Shown here: piece by piece, positions 14,597 to 24,681 of the stretch
Layout of the letters: the number at the start of each line of letters is the position of its first letter
Position numbering within the stretch: position 1 is the first letter of the stretch
NCBI RefSeq assembly: GCF_017875275.1
Contig: NZ_JAGGML010000001.1
Span: 3,679,001-3,743,000 of the forward strand
Direction of reading: 5' to 3'
Source of the DNA: Xanthobacter flavus
Lineage (GTDB): Bacteria; Pseudomonadota; Alphaproteobacteria; Rhizobiales; Xanthobacteraceae
Length of the DNA stretch: 64,000 bases
Translations under genes and position numbers: made by a program
Notes under the pieces: model-generated
Told to the model about the DNA's origin: nothing
The model's input: only the letters and a program-made list of their open reading frames with translations
Databases searched by the model: none

Positions 14597-17500
14597 TCAT
14601 TCGGCTGCCGCGAGGCCGCGGCGCTTCTCCATTTCGCGGAGGGCGCGGCGGTATTCCACCGGCATCACCTTGACGAACTTGGAGCGGTAGTCCGCCCAAT
14701 TGTCGAGGATCATCTGCGCCCGCGCCGAGCCGGTGTGGTGCAGATGCTTGGCGATGAGCTGGTGCAGGCGCTCCTCGTCGTGGCGGGACATGTCGCCCTG
14801 CACGTCGATGCGGCCCTTGAACTCCAGGTCGCCGCCGTGGTGGTGGAGGCGCTCCAGGAGGTCCTCCTCCTCCTCCACCGGCTCAAGGTCCACCATGGAG
14901 AGGTTGCAGCGCTTGGCGAAGCTCTTGTCCTCGTCGAGCACGTAGGCGACGCCGCCGGACATGCCGGCCGCGAAGTTGCGTCCCGTGGGGCCGATGACCA
15001 CCACGATGCCGCCGGTCATGTACTCGCAGCCGTGGTCGCCGGTGCCTTCGACGACGGCGATTGCCCCCGAATTGCGCACGGCGAAGCGTTCGCCGGCGAC
15101 GCCGCGGAAGTAGCACTCGCCCTCGGTGGCGCCATACATCACCGTGTTGCCGACGATGATGGAGTTCTCCGCCACGATGGCCGAGTTGGCCGGCGGCCGC
15201 ACGATGATGCGCCCGCCCGACAGGCCCTTGCCCACATAGTCGTTGGCCTCACCCACGAGATCGAAGGTGACGCCCGCCGCAAGGAAGGCGCCGAAGGCCT
15301 GGCCCGCCGTGCCCGAGAGGGTGACGTGGATGGTGTCGTCGGGCAGGCCGGCGCCGCCATAGGCCTTGGCCACCGCGCCCGAGAGCATGGCGCCGGCGGA
15401 GCGGTCCACCGAGCGGATGGGCGTCTCGATCTCCACGCGCTCGCCGCGCTCCAGCGCCGGAGCCGCCTTCGCGATCAGGGTGCGGTCAAGCACCTTCTCG
15501 ATGGGGTGGTGCTGGCGCTCGGTGTGGCGGATGCCCACGTCGGCCGGCATCTGCGGCACCGCGAAGATGCGCGAGAAGTCGAGGCCCTTGGCCTTCCAGT
15601 GGTCGATGGCGGCCTTCTGGTCCAGCACGTCGGCGCGGCCCACCATCTCCTCCACCTTGCGGAAGCCGAGGGAGGCCATCAGCTCGCGCACCTCTTCCGC
15701 GATGAAGAAGAAGTAGTTGATGACGTGCTCGGGCGTGCCCTTGAAGCGCTTGCGCAGCACCGGGTCCTGCGTCGCCACGCCCACCGGGCAGGTGTTCAGG
15801 TGGCACTTGCGCATCATGATGCAGCCCGCCGCGATGAGCGGGGCGGTGGAGAAGGCGAACTCGTCGGCACCCAGCAGGGCGCCGATCACCACGTCCCGGC
15901 CGGTGCGCAGGCCGCCGTCCACCTGCAGCGCGACGCGCGAGCGCAGGCGGTTGGCCACCAGCGTCTGCTGGGTCTCGGCGAGGCCCATCTCCCACGGCGA
16001 GCCGGCGTGCTTGATGGAGGTGAGGGGGCTTGCGCCCGTGCCGCCCTCGAAACCGGAGATGGTGATGTGGTCGGCGCGCGCCTTGGCGACGCCGGCCGCC
16101 ACCGTGCCCACGCCGACCTCGGAGACGAGCTTCACCGACACATCCGCGTCGGGATTCACGTTCTTGAGGTCGTAGATGAGCTGGGCGAGGTCCTCGATGG
16201 AATAGATGTCATGGTGCGGGGGCGGGGAGATGAGGCCCACGCCCGGGGTGGAGTGGCGCACCTTGGCGATCACCGCGTCCACCTTGTGGCCGGGCAACTG
16301 GCCGCCCTCGCCCGGCTTGGCGCCCTGCGCGACCTTGATCTGCATCACGTCGGAATTGACGAGATATTCCGCCGTCACGCCGAAGCGGCCGGAGGCCACC
16401 TGCTTGATGGCGGAGCGCATCGAGTCGCCGTTGGGCAGGGGCTTGAAGCGCTCGGGCTCCTCGCCGCCCTCGCCCGTGTTCGACTTGCCGCCGATCCGGT
16501 TCATGGCGATGGCAAGCGTGGTGTGCGCCTCGCGCGAGATGGAGCCGAACGACATGGCGCCGGTGACGAAGCGCTTCACGATCTCCGAAGCCGGCTCCAC
16601 CTCGGAGATGTCCACGCCCGCCTGCCCGATCTCCTCCGCCGACTTGATGCGGAACAGCGAGCGCACGGTGAGGAGGCGCTTGTCCTCCTCGTTGATCATG
16701 GCGGCGAACGCCTTGTACTGGTCCTGCGCGTTGCCGCGCACGGCGTGCTGGAGGGCCGCGACCGAGTCCGGCGACCACGCATGGTCCTCGCCGCGGATGC
16801 GGTAGGCATATTCGCCGCCCACATCGAGCGAGGTGCGGAAGATGGGCGCGTCGGAGAAGGCGAGGGTGTGCCGCCGCACGGTCTCCTCCGCGATCTCCGG
16901 CAGGCCGACGCCCTCGATGGTGGTGGCGGTGCCGAAGAAATACTTGTGAACCAGCTCGGAGGAGAGGCCCACCGCGTCGAAAATCTGCGCGCCGCAATAG
17001 GACTGGTAGGTGGAAATGCCCATCTTGGACATCACCTTCAAGAGGCCCTTGTCGATGGACTTGATGAAGCGCTTCACGATCTCCTTGTCGTCCACCTCCT
17101 CCGGAATCTCGTCCTTCATGGAGAGCAGGGTCTCGAAGGCGAGATAGGGGTTGATGGCCTCGGCGCCGTAGCCGGCGAGACAGGCGAAGTGATGCACTTC
17201 CCGCGCCTCGCCGGTCTCGATCACGAGACCGACAGAGGTGCGCAGGCCCTTCCGGATGAGGTGGTGGTGCACCGCCGCCGTGGCGAGCAGCGCCGGGATC
17301 GGGATGCGGTCCGGGCCGATCATGCGGTCGGACAGGATGATGATGTTGTAGCCGCCATGGACCGCCGCCTCGGCGCGCTCGCACAGCCGCTCGACGGCAT
17401 CCTCCATGCCCGCCGCGCCCTTGTCGGACGGGTAGGTGATGTCCAGCGTGCGGGTGTCGAACCGCTCCTCCATGAAGCCGATGGAGCGGATCTTCTCCAG

Positions 17501-19300
17501 GTCTTCGTTGGTGAGGATGGGCTGGCGCACCTCAAGCCGCTTGCGGCGGGCGTTGCCCTCGAGGTCGAAGATGTTCGGCCGCGGCCCGATGAAGGAGACG
17601 AGGCTCATCACCAGCTCCTCGCGGATCGGGTCGATGGGCGGGTTCGTCACCTGCGCGAAATTCTGCTGGAAGTAGCTGAAGAGGGACTTGGACTTGTTGG
17701 ACAGCACGCTGATGGGCGTGTCCGTGCCCATGGAGCCGACCGCTTCCTGGCCGGTGATGGCCATGGGCGCCATGAGCAGCTTGAGGTCTTCCTGCGTGTA
17801 GCCGAACGCCTGCTGGCGATCGAGCAGCGACACGTCGGTGCGCACCTCGCGCGCCTCCACGGGGCGCAGGTCTTCCAGCACGAGCTGGGTGTGCTTCAGC
17901 CACTCCTTGTAGGGATTGGCGCGGGCCAGCTCGGTCTTGATCTCCTCGTCGGGGACGAGGCGGCCTTCCTCAAGGTCGACCAGCAGCATCTTGCCGGGCT
18001 GGAGGCGCCACTTGGTGACGATCTTCTCCTCGGGCAGGGTGAGCACGCCCATTTCCGAGGCGAGGACGATGGTGTCGTCGCTCGTCACCATGTAGCGGGC
18101 GGGGCGCAGGCCGTTGCGGTCCAGCGTCGCGACGATCTGGCGGCCGTCGGTGGCGACGATGGCGGCGGGGCCGTCCCACGGCTCCATGAGGGCGGCGTGG
18201 TACTCGTAGAAGGCGCGCCGCTCCTCGTCCATGAGCGGGTTGCCGGCCCACGCCTCGGGCACCAGCATCATGGCCGCGTGGGGCAGCGCGTAGCCGCCCT
18301 GCACCAGGAATTCGAGCGCGTTGTCGAAGCAGGCGGTGTCGGACTGGCCCTCATAGCTGATGGGCCAGAGCTTGGAGATGTCGGAGCCGAACAGCTCGGA
18401 ATCCACGCTCGCCTGCCGTGCCGCCATCCAGTTGACGTTGCCGCGCAGGGTGTTGATCTCGCCGTTGTGCGCCACCATGCGATAGGGGTGGGCCAGCGGC
18501 CAGGCCGGGAAGGTATTGGTGGAGAAGCGCTGGTGCACGAGGGCGAGCGCGCTCTCGAAGTCCGGATCGTGCAGGTCCGGATAATAGGCGCCGAGCTGGT
18601 CGGCCAGGAACATGCCCTTGTAGACCAGCGTGCGGCAGGACAGCGAGACCGGATAATAGCCGGCGGTGCGCGGGTCCTTCTCGCCGTAGACGGTGTTGGA
18701 GATGACCTTGCGCAGCACGAACAGGCGGCGCTCGAAGCCGTCCTCGTCGCCCGCGAACTCGCCGCGGCCGATGAAGATCTGCACATGCTTGGGCTCGGTC
18801 GGCAGCACGCTCACGCCGAGGGAGGAATTGTCGGTTGGCACGTCGCGCCAGCCGATGAGCGCGAAGCCCTCTTCGGCGACCACCCGCTCATAGGCGGCAC
18901 GCACGATGGCCTCGCCCTCGGGATCGCGCGGCATGAAGATGTGGCCGACGGCATACTGGCCGGGCTCCGGCAGGGCGAAGCCGAGACGTGCCGCCTCCTT
19001 GGCGAAGAACTTGTGCGGGATCTGCACCAGCATGCCCGCGCCGTCGCCGGCGCGCGGGTCGGCGCCGACCGCGCCGCGGTGTTCCAGATTGAGCAGGATG
19101 TTGATGCCGTCCTGGACGATCCGGTGGCTCTTGCGCCCCTTGATGTCGGCGATGAAGCCAACGCCGCAGGCGTCCCGCTCATGCGCCGGGTCGAACAGGC
19201 CAAAGGCGTCCGGACGGCCGACGATCGCCGGGTCTTTCACGGCGGCGGCAGTGTGAGCCACGCTTCCGATCAAGCCATCCTTGCGATCCATCGGTGCCAT
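14597..19300 (-). CDS. gltB: Glutamate synthase (NADPH) large subunit GltB
   Basis: A 1567-residue GltB. The class-II glutaminase domain starts at Cys45 ([11 protein letters not shown]), which becomes the N-terminal nucleophile after removal of a 44-residue propeptide. A central domain and the FMN synthase domain follow; the latter shows the 3Fe-4S cysteines C-x5-C-x4-C in [12 protein letters not shown] and the GGLRTGRDV phosphate loop. The C-terminal region is a glycine-rich beta-helix. The frame is open upstream, but ATG 19300 with AAGGA about 9 bases before it gives the normal propeptide. It is the main ammonium assimilation enzyme together with glutamine synthetase. Confidence 0.97.
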   Translation of the reverse strand: MAPMDRKDGLIGSVAHTAAAVKDPAIVGRPDAFGLFDPAHERDACGVGFIADIKGRKSHRIVQDGINILLNLEHRGAVGADPRAGDGAGMLVQIPHKFFAKEAARLGFALPEPGQYAVGHIFMPRDPEGEAIVRAAYERVVAEEGFALIGWRDVPTDNSSLGVSVLPTEPKHVQIFIGRGEFAGDEDGFERRLFVLRKVISNTVYGEKDPRTAGYYPVSLSCRTLVYKGMFLADQLGAYYPDLHDPDFESALALVHQRFSTNTFPAWPLAHPYRMVAHNGEINTLRGNVNWMAARQASVDSELFGSDISKLWPISYEGQSDTACFDNALEFLVQGGYALPHAAMMLVPEAWAGNPLMDEERRAFYEYHAALMEPWDGPAAIVATDGRQIVATLDRNGLRPARYMVTSDDTIVLASEMGVLTLPEEKIVTKWRLQPGKMLLVDLEEGRLVPDEEIKTELARANPYKEWLKHTQLVLEDLRPVEAREVRTDVSLLDRQQAFGYTQEDLKLLMAPMAITGQEAVGSMGTDTPISVLSNKSKSLFSYFQQNFAQVTNPPIDPIREELVMSLVSFIGPRPNIFDLEGNARRKRLEVRQPILTNEDLEKIRSIGFMEERFDTRTLDITYPSDKGAAGMEDAVERLCERAEAAVHGGYNIIILSDRMIGPDRIPIPALLATAAVHHHLIRKGLRTSVGLVIETGEAREVHHFACLAGYGAEAINPYLAFETLLSMKDEIPEEVDDKEIVKRFIKSIDKGLLKVMSKMGISTYQSYCGAQIFDAVGLSSELVHKYFFGTATTIEGVGLPEIAEETVRRHTLAFSDAPIFRTSLDVGGEYAYRIRGEDHAWSPDSVAALQHAVRGNAQDQYKAFAAMINEEDKRLLTVRSLFRIKSAEEIGQAGVDISEVEPASEIVKRFVTGAMSFGSISREAHTTLAIAMNRIGGKSNTGEGGEEPERFKPLPNGDSMRSAIKQVASGRFGVTAEYLVNSDVMQIKVAQGAKPGEGGQLPGHKVDAVIAKVRHSTPGVGLISPPPHHDIYSIEDLAQLIYDLKNVNPDADVSVKLVSEVGVGTVAAGVAKARADHITISGFEGGTGASPLTSIKHAGSPWEMGLAETQQTLVANRLRSRVALQVDGGLRTGRDVVIGALLGADEFAFSTAPLIAAGCIMMRKCHLNTCPVGVATQDPVLRKRFKGTPEHVINYFFFIAEEVRELMASLGFRKVEEMVGRADVLDQKAAIDHWKAKGLDFSRIFAVPQMPADVGIRHTERQHHPIEKVLDRTLIAKAAPALERGERVEIETPIRSVDRSAGAMLSGAVAKAYGGAGLPDDTIHVTLSGTAGQAFGAFLAAGVTFDLVGEANDYVGKGLSGGRIIVRPPANSAIVAENSIIVGNTVMYGATEGECYFRGVAGERFAVRNSGAIAVVEGTGDHGCEYMTGGIVVVIGPTGRNFAAGMSGGVAYVLDEDKSFAKRCNLSMVDLEPVEEEEDLLERLHHHGGDLEFKGRIDVQGDMSRHDEERLHQLIAKHLHHTGSARAQMILDNWADYRSKFVKVMPVEYRRALREMEKRRGLAAAE

Positions 19301-19936
19301 CTGACCATTCCTTTTCCATAGGGCGGCACGCCGCCCGCATTCGCCGGCCGTGCCGCCGGCCTTCCCCAGATCGCCGGTGCCCCGCGCATCGCGCCGGGCG
19401 CCGGACCCCCTTCGCCCGGACGGGACGTCCCGGCGATATCCGATACCTGCTTTGCAACTTTTGCACCACAGCCGCGCGGCGCGGAACTGCGCCTCCGTCC
19501 GACTGCGGCCGGCAACTGGCCGACCCTGCGGAACGCGAGCTTGGCAATTCGGCGCGCACGGGAGATAGGGAAGTACGACTGCCCTATCTCGGCGAAGATG
19601 ACAGAAAAGCAGCAGCCTCACAAGCGCCACGATGGCGCAGAAGCAGTCAATCTGGCGAAAAATTGCGCGAGGCCGACATTCCGCGCAAGAACGGTACGGG
19701 GCGGTTGGCCCCCACGCAACGGGATTTCGGGCCACCTTTTCAGCAGACGCGGCAGCGAAGCCTGTGCCGCTGAAGTCCTCGCAGCCTCCGTCCCACCTCT
19801 GCCGCATTGGAAGGCTTATGTGATCGGGAGTCGGGCCGCTCCGCCGGACCATAGTCCCCGTGTACAGACGCGCACGGGGAGTTGACGAGCGGAGGTTGGC
19901 CCTTCGACGCAGGTTTCAACCGACCGGAGCAGCGCC
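19301..19936. other. 636-base intergenic region upstream of gltB
   Basis: A long gap between divergent genes. Besides the possible promoter at 19453-19468, I see no conserved frame, tRNA-like structure or repeat. Its length is compatible with regulated expression of gltB and a leader for the secreted-protein gene at 19937. Confidence 0.5.
19453..19468 (-). promoter_or_regulatory. gltB: Candidate sigma-54 promoter for gltB
   Basis: On the minus strand the sequence reads TGGTGC, AAAAG, TTGCA. The GG and GC doublets are 10 bases apart, as required for -24/-12 promoters (consensus TGGCAC-N5-TTGCA); the -12 half is perfect and the -24 half differs at two positions. It lies about 140 bases before the gltB start. 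A single match of this kind can occur by chance. Confidence 0.35.
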
Positions 19937-20839
19937 GTGCCCCACACCCTCTCCCGTCCCCTCGGCTCCCGCCCGGTGCTGCGCGTGGCGGCCGTCTCTG
20001 CCCTTCTCATTGGCAGCGCGCTTCCCGTTGCCGCGCAGGTGCTCATCTATGAGGGCCAGCCCGGCCTCGCGCCGCGCGGCTATCCGGTGCCGCCCGGGGC
20101 GTATCCGCCGGGTGCTTATCAAGGCGGGGGGTATCCGGGCGGGGCCTACCCGGTGCCGCAGGCGCGCTATCCCGTCCTGCCGCCCCAGGAGATCCGCGCC
20201 ATCGTGCAGAGCCTCGGCTACTGGAGCATCGGCGCGCCGAAGCTTTCGGGCCGCTTCTATCTCGTGGCCGCGTCCGATCAGCAAGGGCGGGCCCTTTTGC
20301 GGGTGAACGCCTTCACCGGGCGGGTTGTCAGCGCTCGCGATATTCCAGGCGGTCCGGCCATGGCGGCGCCCGGGCCGGCCCCTGCGCCGCAGCGGCAGGC
20401 GCCTCCTCAATCGGCGCGCGCCGTTCCGCCCGCGCCCGCGCCGTCCTATTCCCCGCCGTCCTCGTCGATCGCGGGAACACCGGCGCCGCTGCCGCCCCAG
20501 CGCCCGCCCGAGGCGACCATGGCCGCCGTGACGCCCGCACCCTCGGTGGCACCGGCGCCGGCGCCCGCTGCGGCACCTGCTCCGGCACCTGTCGCCTCTC
20601 CTGCCGCCTCTCCCGCCGGCGCGACTCCCTCGGCCCAGCCTGCGCCGGGCGCGAGCGCCAGTGCCCCGGCGGGACAGACGGCGGCTCAGCAGTCGTCCAA
20701 TGCCGCGCCGTCGGCGACGCCCGTGGCTCCCGCCAATCCGGCCCAGCCGCAGAAGCGCAAGGCCGGCGCGGGGACAGCGACCACCGACAGCGCGGCGGCA
20801 GGCACCGCCTCGGTCCTGTCGCGGCCGAAGGGTCAGTGA
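19937..20839 (+). CDS. Secreted Pro/Ala-rich protein of unknown function
   Basis: A 300-residue protein I do not recognise. It has a signal peptide (hydrophobic core VAAVSALLIGSALPVAA, cleavage near residue 33) and a Gly/Pro/Tyr-rich linker (PPGAYPPGAYQGGGYPGG). A short folded region (about 75-140) contains PPQEIRAIVQSLGYWSIGAPKLSG and RFYLVAASDQQGRALLRVNAFTGRV, which looks like a PepSY-type beta unit. A disordered Pro/Ala tail of about 150 residues ends in a basic segment (PQKRKAG). This suggests a periplasmic or envelope protein with a binding domain on a flexible tail. It is convergent with the YqaA gene. Confidence 0.75.
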   Translation: MPHTLSRPLGSRPVLRVAAVSALLIGSALPVAAQVLIYEGQPGLAPRGYPVPPGAYPPGAYQGGGYPGGAYPVPQARYPVLPPQEIRAIVQSLGYWSIGAPKLSGRFYLVAASDQQGRALLRVNAFTGRVVSARDIPGGPAMAAPGPAPAPQRQAPPQSARAVPPAPAPSYSPPSSSIAGTPAPLPPQRPPEATMAAVTPAPSVAPAPAPAAAPAPAPVASPAASPAGATPSAQPAPGASASAPAGQTAAQQSSNAAPSATPVAPANPAQPQKRKAGAGTATTDSAAAGTASVLSRPKGQ

Positions 20840-20867
20840 GAGAAGGTTGGCGAGAGGCCGGCGGGCC

Positions 20868-21449
20868 TCACGCCAGATAGGCCGCCGCCGCCAGTCCGAT
20901 CACGAGGATGGCCAGAAACCCCAGCGTGACGAGCCCGAGGCGCTTCTCGATGAACTCGCGGGCGGACGGGCCGAAATAGTGCAGCAGCGCCGCCAGCAGG
21001 AAAAAACGCGCGCCCCGCGTGATGACCGACAGCACGATGAACCAGAACAGGCTGTAGTCCGCGAAGCCCGAGGTGATGGTGACGAGCTTGAACGGGATCG
21101 GCGTGAGCCCCTTCAAGAGGATCACCCAGTGCCCGTAATGGGCATAGGCGGCGCGGAACTGGTCGACCTTCTGGCCATAGCCGTAAAGCTCGATGAGGAA
21201 TTTGCCCACGCTGTCATAAAGCAGCGCGCCGATGGCGTAGCCGACGAGGCCGCCCAGCACCGAGGCGATGGTGGCGATGAGGGCGTAGCGCCAGGCCTTG
21301 TCCGGCCGCGCCAGCGTCATGGGCACCTGCAGCACGTCCGGCGGCACCGGAAACACCGAGCTTTCCGCGAACGCCACGATGGCGAGAGCCCAGGGCGCCG
21401 ACGGCTTCGACGAATACGCGATGATCCAGTCGTAGAGCTTGCGGAGCAT
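20868..21449 (-). CDS. YqaA/DedA-family membrane protein (VTT domain)
   Basis: A 193-residue membrane protein with about four hydrophobic segments and the VTT-domain signature: FAESSVFPVPPDVLQVPMTL, a glycine-rich GGLVGYAIGALLYD segment, then LLKGLTPIPFKLVTITSG, where the conserved Pro and Lys lie. YqaA-type DedA relatives are linked to lipid or undecaprenyl-phosphate handling and membrane homeostasis. The start at ATG 21449 (MLRKLYDWII) is the first that gives a compact membrane protein; the frame upstream has no such features. Confidence 0.88.
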   Translation of the reverse strand: MLRKLYDWIIAYSSKPSAPWALAIVAFAESSVFPVPPDVLQVPMTLARPDKAWRYALIATIASVLGGLVGYAIGALLYDSVGKFLIELYGYGQKVDQFRAAYAHYGHWVILLKGLTPIPFKLVTITSGFADYSLFWFIVLSVITRGARFFLLAALLHYFGPSAREFIEKRLGLVTLGFLAILVIGLAAAAYLA

Positions 21450-21912
21450 GGCGGCCTTGCTGCGTTGCGGAAGAGTGCCTTCGCTTAGAGCCTCGCAGAA
21501 GCCGAGTAAAGCGCCGCCGGGGCGCTCACGGAGGAAGCCTCCCCGCCACACGCAGGGGCTGGGATGTATCGGGCTCCGGCACACGTAAACGGATGCTTTA
21601 CCACCGTGGTTCACGCAGGGACGCTGTGACCGGCAGGACACAGACACATGGGGCGGCGCGGTGTAAACCCGGCTTCGCTGCGGTCGAGTCGCGGGGGCGA
21701 TACCCCGGCCAAAGCGCCGAGGGGCGGGCCGCCACCCGGTCGTTTTTCCAGGGAACGCCCAAGGGGTGTTCAGTCTTTATGAACCGGTGCTGACGCACTC
21801 ATTCAGCTCCGGTGCCGCACGGGAAGCGTATTCGTGCTGCACCGCCGCAAGGGGTGTCGTCGGCAACGGAAGCCGCGACGCAAGTTACGACGCCAAGTTC
21901 CGAGGATCGAGG
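21450..21912. other. 463-base region without a gene; possible small RNA
   Basis: No convincing frame on either strand. A hairpin at 21753-21771 (GAACGCCC, loop, GGGTGTTC, followed by AGTCTTTA) resembles a weak terminator for a plus-strand transcript that would end in mid-gap. The G+C-rich stretch before it (about 21600-21750) has several short complementary blocks. A small RNA is possible but I could not match it to a known family. Confidence 0.25.
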
Positions 21913-22047
21913 ATGACCAAGCGAATCGCCGTGTTTGCCGCTCTTGTGCTGGGCTATGTGCTGACGGGCATGGCGCTGAATGCCAGCCAGCCGGCCGACG
22001 CCGCTTCCCCCGCCTCGCCTGCCGTCGCGCAGACCGAGAGCAACTGA
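21913..22047 (+). CDS. Small exported or membrane-anchored peptide, unknown
   Basis: A 44-residue protein. A basic start (MTKR) leads to one hydrophobic segment (IAVFAALVLGYVLTGMAL), followed by an Ala/Pro/Ser-rich tail. It could be a signal-anchored inner-membrane peptide. It is preceded by purine-rich sequence (GGATCGAGG) and followed about 100 bases later by a strong terminator on the same strand, which supports real expression. Function unknown. Confidence 0.6.
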   Translation: MTKRIAVFAALVLGYVLTGMALNASQPADAASPASPAVAQTESN

Positions 22048-22143
22048 ACGCATCCCGATCAAGGCGCCCATGAGGGCGCCTCCCTGCCTGAAGGCGGGGC
22101 GCAGATCGACGGCAGCGCAGTTTCCGAAGCAATCCAGACGTGA

Positions 22144-22171
22144 AAAAGGCCGGGCGTTCGCCCGGCCTTTT
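22144..22171. terminator. Strong bidirectional rho-independent terminator
   Basis: AAAAGGCCGGGC and GCCCGGCCTTTT form a perfect 12-base stem with a GTTC loop, with T-rich flanks in both directions. It separates the small peptide gene (plus) from the convergent panE-family gene (minus). Confidence 0.9.
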
Positions 22172-22223
22172 CATTTTCAGCACGAGGGATGACCGGGCTC
22201 GGCCCGATCATCCCCCGAGGCGC

Positions 22224-23264
22224 TCAGTGCACCGCCGCCTTCTTCGGCGGCTCGAGATCGGCGGCCGTCAGAGGCGGGTTGGCGAGGATGCCGCCGAGGC
22301 CGGCCATGGCGGCGCGCTGGCGCACGAGGGCCAGCACCACGTCCAGGGTGGGGGTCGGCATTTCCAGCATCTGCCCCATTTCCTGCACGACGCTGACCAG
22401 CGGGTCGATCTCCATGGGGCGGTCGCGCTCCAGGTCCTGGAGCATGGAGGTCTTGTGCGCGCCGACCGCGCCGGCGCCGTTGATGCGGCGTTCCACGTCC
22501 ACGCGGAAGTTCACGCCGATGCGCTCGGCGATGGCCTTCGCCTCCAGCATCATGGCCTTGGCCACGGCGCGGGTGCCGGGATCGGCGGCGATGAGGTCGA
22601 GGGTGGCGTGGGTGAGGGCGCTGATGGGGTTGAAGCAGAGGTTGCCCCACAGCTTCAGCCACAGCTCGTCGCGGATGTTGGTCATCACCGGCGCGCGCAG
22701 GCCACCCTTCTCCATCATCTGGCTCAGCGCGGTGACGCGGGGCGTGATCTCGCCCGAGGGTTCGCCGAGGGGGAATTTGTCACCGTAGATGTGCTGGATG
22801 ACGCCCGGCGCCACCACCTCGGTCGCGGGATAGACGATGCAGCCGATGGCGCGCTCGGGACGCAGCACGTCCCACTGCTTTCCATTGGGATCGATGGTGG
22901 CGAGGGTGCGGTTCTCCAGCGGGCCGCCATTCTTGTAGAAATACCAGTAGGGCACGCCGTTCACGGCGGTGACGACGGAGGTGTCGTTGCCGAGCAGCGG
23001 GCGCATCTGCTCCACCACGCCGGGCACCGAATGGCCCTTGAGGGCGATGATGACGTAGTCCTGCGGGCCGAGTTCGCGGGGGTCGTCGGTGGCGCGCACC
23101 TTGGCGACACGCTCCTCGCCGTTGATCAGCAGTTTCACGCCATTGGTCTGCATGGCCTCCAGATGGCCGCCGCGGGCCACCAGGCTGACTTCGGCACCGG
23201 CATGGGCGAGCTGCACGCCAAGATAGCCGCCGATGGCCCCGGCGCCGTAAATGCATACCTTCAT
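22224..23264 (-). CDS. panE: PanE/ApbA-family reductase, candidate oxalyl-CoA reductase
   Basis: A 346-residue ketopantoate-reductase-family protein. It has the NADP-binding GAGAIGGYLG at residues 7-16, VARGGHLEAMQTNG, the catalytic Lys region ALKGHSVPG, the NGVPYW motif, and the C-terminal helical domain with ELWLKLWGNLCFNPISALT (Lys, Asn, Ser as in PanE). By family it would reduce 2-dehydropantoate. Its position beside oxc, frc and a transporter recalls Methylobacterium extorquens panE2, whose product reduces oxalyl-CoA to glyoxylate. I therefore favour oxalyl-CoA reductase, though sequence alone cannot separate the two. It is divergent from an IclR gene that may control it. Confidence 0.8.
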   Translation of the reverse strand: MKVCIYGAGAIGGYLGVQLAHAGAEVSLVARGGHLEAMQTNGVKLLINGEERVAKVRATDDPRELGPQDYVIIALKGHSVPGVVEQMRPLLGNDTSVVTAVNGVPYWYFYKNGGPLENRTLATIDPNGKQWDVLRPERAIGCIVYPATEVVAPGVIQHIYGDKFPLGEPSGEITPRVTALSQMMEKGGLRAPVMTNIRDELWLKLWGNLCFNPISALTHATLDLIAADPGTRAVAKAMMLEAKAIAERIGVNFRVDVERRINGAGAVGAHKTSMLQDLERDRPMEIDPLVSVVQEMGQMLEMPTPTLDVVLALVRQRAAMAGLGGILANPPLTAADLEPPKKAAVH

Positions 23265-23470
23265 GGCAGATCCTCCCTGCTGACCGCGCTCTATTGCGTA
23301 TTATGTATGCCAGAATAATGGGCGAGCCCGGCGTCCGGCAAGTGCCCGTCACCATACTAATGGAAATTAATTCCGCAACGTGGAAAATTTGACGCAGGGG
23401 CAGCGCGCGGGTTGGACGCGGGCGAGGGGAAGGATAGGCTGGCGGCAACGAAGCGGGAGGAACAAGCGGC

Positions 23471-24325
23471 ATGCCCGACACCGAGGTCGCACCACGGCGC
23501 AGGGGACGGCCGGCATCCGGCACGTCGTCGGAGGGCGGAGCGGAGGTCCAGTCGCTGGATCGCGCCATCGCCCTGTTGCGTGTGGTGGCGGATCAGGACG
23601 GCATGGCGCTGGCGGAGATCGCGCGGCGCGCCGAGCTGCCCGTGTCCACCGTGCATCGCCTTCTGACCACGCTGGAGAAGCGGCAGCTGGTCAATCATGA
23701 CCTGTCCACCGGGCTCTGGACGGTGGGTCTCGGCCTGTTCCGCATCGGCTCGGCCTACCTGCGCATCCGCAAGTTGCCGGACATCGGCCGCCCGGTGATT
23801 CGCCGTCTTCTGCACGAGACGGACGAGACCGTGAACCTCGCCATGTTCGACGCGATGGAACTGGTGGTCGTTGCGCAGGCGGAGGCCCATGCGCCGGTGC
23901 GTGCCTTCTTCCGCCTCGGGGCGCGGCTGCCGCTGCATGCGACCGCCGCCGGCAAGGCCGTGCTGGCAGCGGCGAGCCCCTCGTTCCGCGGCGCCTGTCT
24001 GGCGCAAGTACGGTACGAGCCCTTCACCACGGCCACCCGCCGCGAGGAGCGGGCGCTGATGGACGACGTCTCCGAAATCCTGGAGCGCGGGTTCGCCGTG
24101 GACCGGGAGGAGCACGCCCCCGGCATGCGCGCGGTGGCCGCGGCCATCCTAAACGAGTGGCGCGATCCCATCGGTGCCGTGTCCGTGTCCGGTCCGGCCG
24201 TGCGGATGAGCGAGGATCGCATCCTGCGTCTGGGCCGACGGGTGGTGGCGGCGGCGGAGCAGATGACTCGCCTGTACTCGGGTGCCGATGAAACCCTCCC
24301 GCAGGACTATGCCGCCTTCAGGTGA
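23471..24325 (+). CDS. IclR-family transcriptional regulator
   Basis: A 284-residue IclR regulator. The winged HTH at about residues 30-95 shows SLDRAIALLRVVADQDG, LAEIARRAELPVSTVHRLL and TLEKRQLVNHD. The effector domain contains LHATAAGKAVLAA, a long helix with REERALMDDVSEILERGFAVDREEH and the GAVSVSGPAVRM strand. Such regulators often sense glyoxylate, pyruvate or aromatic acids. It lies between the divergent panE-type gene and the TTT transporter genes, so it is placed to control either or both. Ligand unknown. Confidence 0.93.
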   Translation: MPDTEVAPRRRGRPASGTSSEGGAEVQSLDRAIALLRVVADQDGMALAEIARRAELPVSTVHRLLTTLEKRQLVNHDLSTGLWTVGLGLFRIGSAYLRIRKLPDIGRPVIRRLLHETDETVNLAMFDAMELVVVAQAEAHAPVRAFFRLGARLPLHATAAGKAVLAAASPSFRGACLAQVRYEPFTTATRREERALMDDVSEILERGFAVDREEHAPGMRAVAAAILNEWRDPIGAVSVSGPAVRMSEDRILRLGRRVVAAAEQMTRLYSGADETLPQDYAAFR

Positions 24326-24681
24326 GGACTCCTTACCTAACTGAAATACAGTATTCCAAAGATCTGGCATACAACGTACCTAATTCCGAATTGAAAATTC
24401 CAATTGACACCCCTCCCTTGGTCTATACTCTTGCCTAGCCGCCGTAACGGCAACGGTGGGAACGCCAACGATTATGCCGGAAAAAATCGCGGGCCGGTGA
24501 AGGTCCGCGAAGTTTAAACAGGCTGAAGTCCCGTTTTCGTCCGCTCCATAGAGGCTAAGCCCAGGATGTGGACGATGAGAAATGCTTTCGGGAACCTCGC
24601 CGGCGCTTGGTCGCCGGTTGATATAAGCTCTGGAATTGCGATCCGCACACAAAACAACGCGGACGCGGGGAGGAAAATCAG
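24326..24681. other. 356-base regulatory gap ahead of the TTT transporter
   Basis: AT-rich compared with the surroundings, especially 24341-24430, and free of convincing frames. It contains the palindrome at 24345-24355 and a second AT-rich imperfect dyad (AATTCCGAATTGAAAATTCC, 24382-24401). This is the likely promoter and operator region of the transporter operon. Confidence 0.6.
24345..24355. promoter_or_regulatory. Palindromic operator candidate AATAC-A-GTATT
   Basis: An odd-centred perfect palindrome in the leader of the transporter operon. Its core ATACAGTATT recurs at 28386-28395 ahead of the GntR gene of the same locus, the expected pattern if one FadR-type regulator controls both transport and itself. 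Confidence 0.5.

Noticed and set aside
14444-19321. A very long open frame antisense to gltB
   Set aside because: It mirrors the gltB coding frame in very GC-rich DNA, is rich in His, Asp, Val and Arg without motifs, and gltB on the other strand is unmistakable.
20854-20869. Small hairpin GAGGCC/GGCCTC between convergent genes as a terminator
   Set aside because: Only a 6-base stem overlapping the YqaA stop codon and without a T run; too weak to call.
24404-24429. TTGACA and TATACT as a sigma-70 promoter for the TTT operon
   Set aside because: The boxes are only 14 bases apart, too short for a normal promoter; the region may still hold a promoter with other boxes.
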